Origin: a bacterium OL-1
GTDB lineage: Bacteria; Actinomycetota; Coriobacteriia; Coriobacteriales; Atopobiaceae
Assembly: GCA_000752675.2 (NCBI GenBank)
Contig: LM994626.1
Span: 738,666 to 802,665, forward strand
Reading direction: 5' to 3'
DNA: 64,000 nt
Shown here: positions 61,324-64,000 of the stretch, piece after piece
How positions within the stretch are numbered: position 1 is the stretch's first letter
Layout of the letters: the number at the start of each line of letters is the position of its first letter
Made by a program: the position numbers and the translations under genes
The notes under the pieces: model-generated
The model's input: the letters and a program-made list of their open reading frames with translations, nothing else
What the model was told of the DNA's origin: nothing
The model's database searches: none

Positions 61324-61677
61324 ATGGCCAATTACGCAAAGACCAACATCGGCAATGAGGGCCGCGTCGAGCTGCACGAAGTGCTTGGGCTTACCGGAGC
61401 AGAGGCGAGCGTCAACAAGCTTCCCGCCGGCGCCGGCGTTCCGTTCGTGCATGCGCACAAGGATAACGAGGAGATCTACGGCGTGCTCGAGGGCGCTGGC
61501 TCGGCCACGATCGACGGAGAGGACATCGAGCTTGCCGCCGGCGAGTGGCTGCGAGTCTCCCCCGCCGCGCACCGCCAGTTCCGCGCCGCGTCCGACTCGG
61601 GCATCACGTACGTTTGCATCCAGGTCAGGCAGGGATCCCTCGACGCCTTCACGGCCGACGACGCCATCATGCTCTAA
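61324..61677 (+). CDS. Cupin-domain protein
   Basis: A 117-residue single cupin. Metal-ligand motif 1: PFVHAHKDNEEIYGVLEG (two His, one Glu); motif 2: WLRVSPAAHRQFRA. AGGAGAGGAG precedes the ATG. Paired with the divergent HxlR regulator, such cupins usually detoxify or sense reactive compounds; the reaction is unknown. Confidence 0.87.
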   Translation: MANYAKTNIGNEGRVELHEVLGLTGAEASVNKLPAGAGVPFVHAHKDNEEIYGVLEGAGSATIDGEDIELAAGEWLRVSPAAHRQFRAASDSGITYVCIQVRQGSLDAFTADDAIML

Positions 61678-61689
61678 TTCGCGATCAGC

Positions 61690-61729
61690 GCGCGAGGGGC
61701 CAACGAAGCCACACATTGGCCCCTCGCGC
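61690..61729. terminator. Intrinsic terminator after the cupin gene
   Basis: Perfect 14-bp stem GCGCGAGGGGCCAA with its complement around a 12-base loop, 12 bases after the stop. Confidence 0.8.
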
Positions 61730-61741
61730 AAATCTCACGCT

Positions 61742-62110
61742 CGCTACCACCTCTACCCCAGCCTCGAGCAGCCCATGTTCGCCCCGCTCGCGCAGTACTC
61801 GTCGCGCGGCTTTGCCGAGGGTCACCGCACCATCCGGGTCTTCACCCGCGAGAAGGCGATCGGGCTCGAGGTCTTCGCGGTGGACGTGGTGGACGCGAGC
61901 TCGGAGGGCAAGCGGACCGACTTCGCCGACGCGGCGGAGCTCGACGCTTACCTCTGGGACAAATTGCCCCGATGCGAGGTCGTCCTGGAAGAGCCGGCGG
62001 ATATCGCCCAGGCATGGGCCTTTGTGACGTGCGGCTACCAGACGAGCAACTCCCACACCGTAGTCTACGCGAAGGAAGTGGAAGCATGGGATTCGCGCCC
62101 ATCGGAATAG
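61742..62110 (+). pseudogene. Class B sortase, C-terminal fragment
   Basis: About 122 residues matching the end of SrtB: MFAPLAQYSSRGF...HRTIRVFT, then VVLEEPADIAQAWAFVTCGY with the catalytic Cys. The conserved Arg after the Cys reads His (TSNSHTVVYA), and the N-terminal half with the catalytic His is absent, so it cannot be an active sortase. It lies near the sortase-signal fragment at 59751. Confidence 0.6.
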
Positions 62111-62172
62111 GGCTCCTCACGCTCACGGCCTACGCCTGCTGCGCAGCCGGCGGCGACGACGACCGAGACTAG
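62086..62172 (+). CDS. Possible 28-residue membrane peptide
   Basis: A short frame with a hydrophobic stretch (IGIGLLTLTAYACCAAG) and an acidic tail, GGAAG upstream, overlapping the sortase fragment end. No similarity known; might be noise. Confidence 0.3.
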   Translation: MGFAPIGIGLLTLTAYACCAAGGDDDRD

Positions 62173-62209
62173 CCTTCGAAAATCGGAATCGCAACCAAGC
62201 AGAACGATC

Positions 62210-62243
62210 AAGCCCCTCGCTCCGATGGTCGGACGAGGGGCTT
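62210..62243. terminator. Intrinsic terminator
   Basis: AAGCCCCTCG and CGAGGGGCTT enclose a second stem TCCGA/TCGGA with a 3-base loop; a strong hairpin ahead of the last gene. Confidence 0.8.
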
Positions 62244-62351
62244 GCGCATGGTGGGATAATGAAGAGCACGTGAGACGCGTCGTGTGTGCCGTGTTGCATC
62301 GGTTGCGCATGAGAGCCTTACGCAAGGTTCGTTTACGTCAGGAGATACAGA

Positions 62352-64000
62352 ATGGCGCTCAAATTCGATCTCGGGGAAGCCCTGTCCCAAGCTGCCCACG
62401 CCGCAGGAGAGATGGCAAAAGGTGCATCGGCGACCGTCGAGTCCGCCGCCAAAGGCGTCGCGAATGCGGCCGAGGACGCGGGGAACGCCATCGTCGATAC
62501 GGCCGTCTCGGCATCCGAAGCCGTCGGAAGCGCCATGTGCTCGGCTGCGGAAGGCGTGTCGAGCGCCGGCGAGCAGATCGCGTCGTCCGATGCGGACAAA
62601 GCGATCGCAGGGGCTGCGAACGCGGTGGGCGGAATCGCCGTCGGCGCCGCAATGGGTTTGGCCCAGGGAGCGTCGTCCCTTGCGTCCGGCGCGGCGTCGA
62701 CCGTCGAGGGCGGCATCAACGCCATCAAGGAGAACTCGTTCTCCGCGCGCCTCCGCAAGGCGCGCATCAAGGGGTTCCGTGACGGCATCAAGCAGGGCGC
62801 CTACCTTGCGGGCCAGAAACGGTACAACTTCATCTACGCCTACGTGGCGACGCTCTGCTTCCTGATGCGCTGCGACGGCGATTTCTCCCAAGAGGAGCAG
62901 GAGTGGCTCGAGGACGGCCTCAGCTACCTCAAGCTGGACGGCGGCCTTCCGGACGACGTGAAGGCGAGGGTGCAGGCAATCGCGGACGACGAGGACCTGT
63001 CCTTCGACCGGGTCAAGGACTACCTGGACAACGTGAGCATCGTGTCGCTGGACTCCATCGCCGAGCAACTGCAGGTCGCCGCGGCAGCGGACGGTCAGGT
63101 GACAGAGGAAGAGGAGCACGCTTGCAGGCTCTTCGCCGACTACATGGCGGCGAGGGCGGCATGCGTGGCGGTCGACGAGAGCTGGGCCGAGCAGGCAGTC
63201 GAGAAATCCGTCCGCGAGTACGGCGAGAACCTCGAGCGCATCGACCGCGAGTTCAAGGAGCGGACGAAGCTGCAGGACGCCGACGCGGCCTTCGTCATCG
63301 CCGCGACCATGCTCCAGGTCGTCCGCGTGCTCGTCATCAACTCCCTGACGGAGGTCGAGCGGGCGGGGGCGGGCAACGCCAAGGAAGACGCCCTGCATAA
63401 CTTCCAGGACCGCGTTTTCTCCGGCTTCGACGATGGGGGTCCGGCGGAATCGGGCCGCCTGTTCGCCTCCAAGAGCCACATCCTCTCCTCGCGAGGCGTG
63501 CCGTACGACGCGACACGCTACGAGGCCGAGAACCTCAAGATATTCAAGGGGGCGAACCACCGGTTCGCGACCCTCGGCCACGACCCGGTGCTCGGCCTCG
63601 TGTTCGGGACCTCGAACATCATGACCAACAGCATCACCTGCGTTAAGGACGCCAACGTCTTCGGAATCGGCGCGCGGATCCCCGCGACCTACTCGGTCTC
63701 CTACGACGCCTTCGGGAAGAACCCGCTAATCGGGGCGCCCGCCGGGACCGTGGAGATGCTGGTCGCGGCAGGAAGGCGCGTCGTAAGCGAGCCGGATGCC
63801 GCCGCAGCGGCCCTGATCAAGCAGCTGATCCACATCGGCACGGACCTCTACACGCCGTGCGGGATACAGGTCCCGTTCGCCAACCTCGTTCTCGACAAGG
63901 CGCACACCGAGGCCCTCACCAAATACGTCAGCACCGGCGACGTATTGAAAGTCGGCATGCAGGCTGGCATGACGGTGCTCATCAACTGGCTGATAGCGGC
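62352..64000 (+). CDS. Large TerB-like protein, open at the window edge
   Basis: More than 549 residues with no stop before the window ends. Residues 1-120 are Ala/Gly/Ser-rich amphipathic repeats; about 150-270 form a TerB-like helical domain with paired acidic clusters (MRCDGDFSQEEQEWL; ADGQVTEEEEHACRL); the C-terminal part has GHDPVLGLVFGTSNIMT and IHIGTDLYTPCG, conserved-looking strings I cannot assign to a characterised function. AGGAG precedes the ATG at 62352. TerB domains often link stress or defence complexes to the membrane. Confidence 0.6.
   Translation, partial: MALKFDLGEALSQAAHAAGEMAKGASATVESAAKGVANAAEDAGNAIVDTAVSASEAVGSAMCSAAEGVSSAGEQIASSDADKAIAGAANAVGGIAVGAAMGLAQGASSLASGAASTVEGGINAIKENSFSARLRKARIKGFRDGIKQGAYLAGQKRYNFIYAYVATLCFLMRCDGDFSQEEQEWLEDGLSYLKLDGGLPDDVKARVQAIADDEDLSFDRVKDYLDNVSIVSLDSIAEQLQVAAAADGQVTEEEEHACRLFADYMAARAACVAVDESWAEQAVEKSVREYGENLERIDREFKERTKLQDADAAFVIAATMLQVVRVLVINSLTEVERAGAGNAKEDALHNFQDRVFSGFDDGGPAESGRLFASKSHILSSRGVPYDATRYEAENLKIFKGANHRFATLGHDPVLGLVFGTSNIMTNSITCVKDANVFGIGARIPATYSVSYDAFGKNPLIGAPAGTVEMLVAAGRRVVSEPDAAAAALIKQLIHIGTDLYTPCGIQVPFANLVLDKAHTEALTKYVSTGDVLKVGMQAGMTVLINWLIA

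Noticed and set aside
62208-63581. 457-residue minus-strand frame at the end of the window
   Set aside because: Opposite strand of the TerB-like gene; no ribosome site, Arg/His/Val-rich.
1-64000. CRISPR array, tRNA or rRNA genes
   Set aside because: No regularly spaced direct repeats and no recognisable tRNA or rRNA segments were found by eye.

Overview
The window looks like chromosome of a high-GC member of the Coriobacteriia (Olsenella/Parolsenella/Collinsella-like). This is inferred from the GC-rich coding bias, many GTG/TTG starts, MalT-like LuxR proteins with paired LuxR-type response regulators and membrane kinases, a DUF4428 zinc-finger protein, LPQAG-type sortase signals and an anaerobic fermentative gene set (lactate dehydrogenase, PTS, ECF transport, no respiratory chain). 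No rRNA, tRNA or CRISPR array was recognised.

Region 1 (1-16.6 kb): end of an ECF vitamin transporter operon (ATPase, EcfT), convergent with lactate dehydrogenase, pyrrolidone-carboxylate peptidase and a small protein; a MalT-like LuxR regulator; a LigB-type dioxygenase-fold protein; a nitrilase; a LnrJK/DesKR-like two-component system divergent from a LnrLMN-like ABC-2 drug exporter, with a TGACATTTGTCA palindrome between them; release factor RF3; an AlkD-like DNA glycosylase.

Region 2 (16.7-32 kb): two envelope/zinc-ribbon proteins; a LuxR-type signalling cluster of a response regulator and two membrane sensors, one of them frameshifted; an SPFH protein with tandem zinc ribbons; an ascorbate-type PTS operon (ulaABC plus transaldolase) divergent from a DeoR regulator across nested operator repeats; a glyoxalase; an MFS carrier with a structured leader; an SGNH lipoprotein; a DUF2798 membrane protein behind a leader terminator.

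Region 3 (32-49 kb): methionine aminopeptidase; a MerR regulator; YhbY; small redox enzymes with an HxlR regulator; an OmpR/EnvZ-type pair; DedA; an arsenic operon (acr3, arsC, arsR) whose arsC has an amber codon straight after its catalytic loop; fructosamine kinase; a second DUF2798; rpiB; a hydrolase under a textbook MerR-type promoter; Rrf2 with a quinone-oxidoreductase-like enzyme; and several decaying genes.

Region 4 (49-64 kb) has a different character. The heptamer CGAGAAG/CTTCTCG, very frequent in regions 1-3, becomes rare, and fragments are common: a GyrI-like C-terminus, an ATPase/DUF4143 C-terminus, an MFS N-terminus, a sortase-anchored C-terminus and a class B sortase C-terminus. 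Intact modules are a TetR operon with a perfect operator, a CPBP protease, a redox module (48-residue CXXC protein, 4Fe-4S membrane protein, TlpA-like lipoprotein) divergent from its probable two-component system, an HxlR/cupin pair, and a large TerB-like protein running off the window. I read this as an accessory region of imported and decaying genes.

At least five families of short palindromic repeats sit between genes throughout. They, the arsC amber codon, the sensor frameshift, the shared MerR operator and the two leader RNAs are the observations most worth following.
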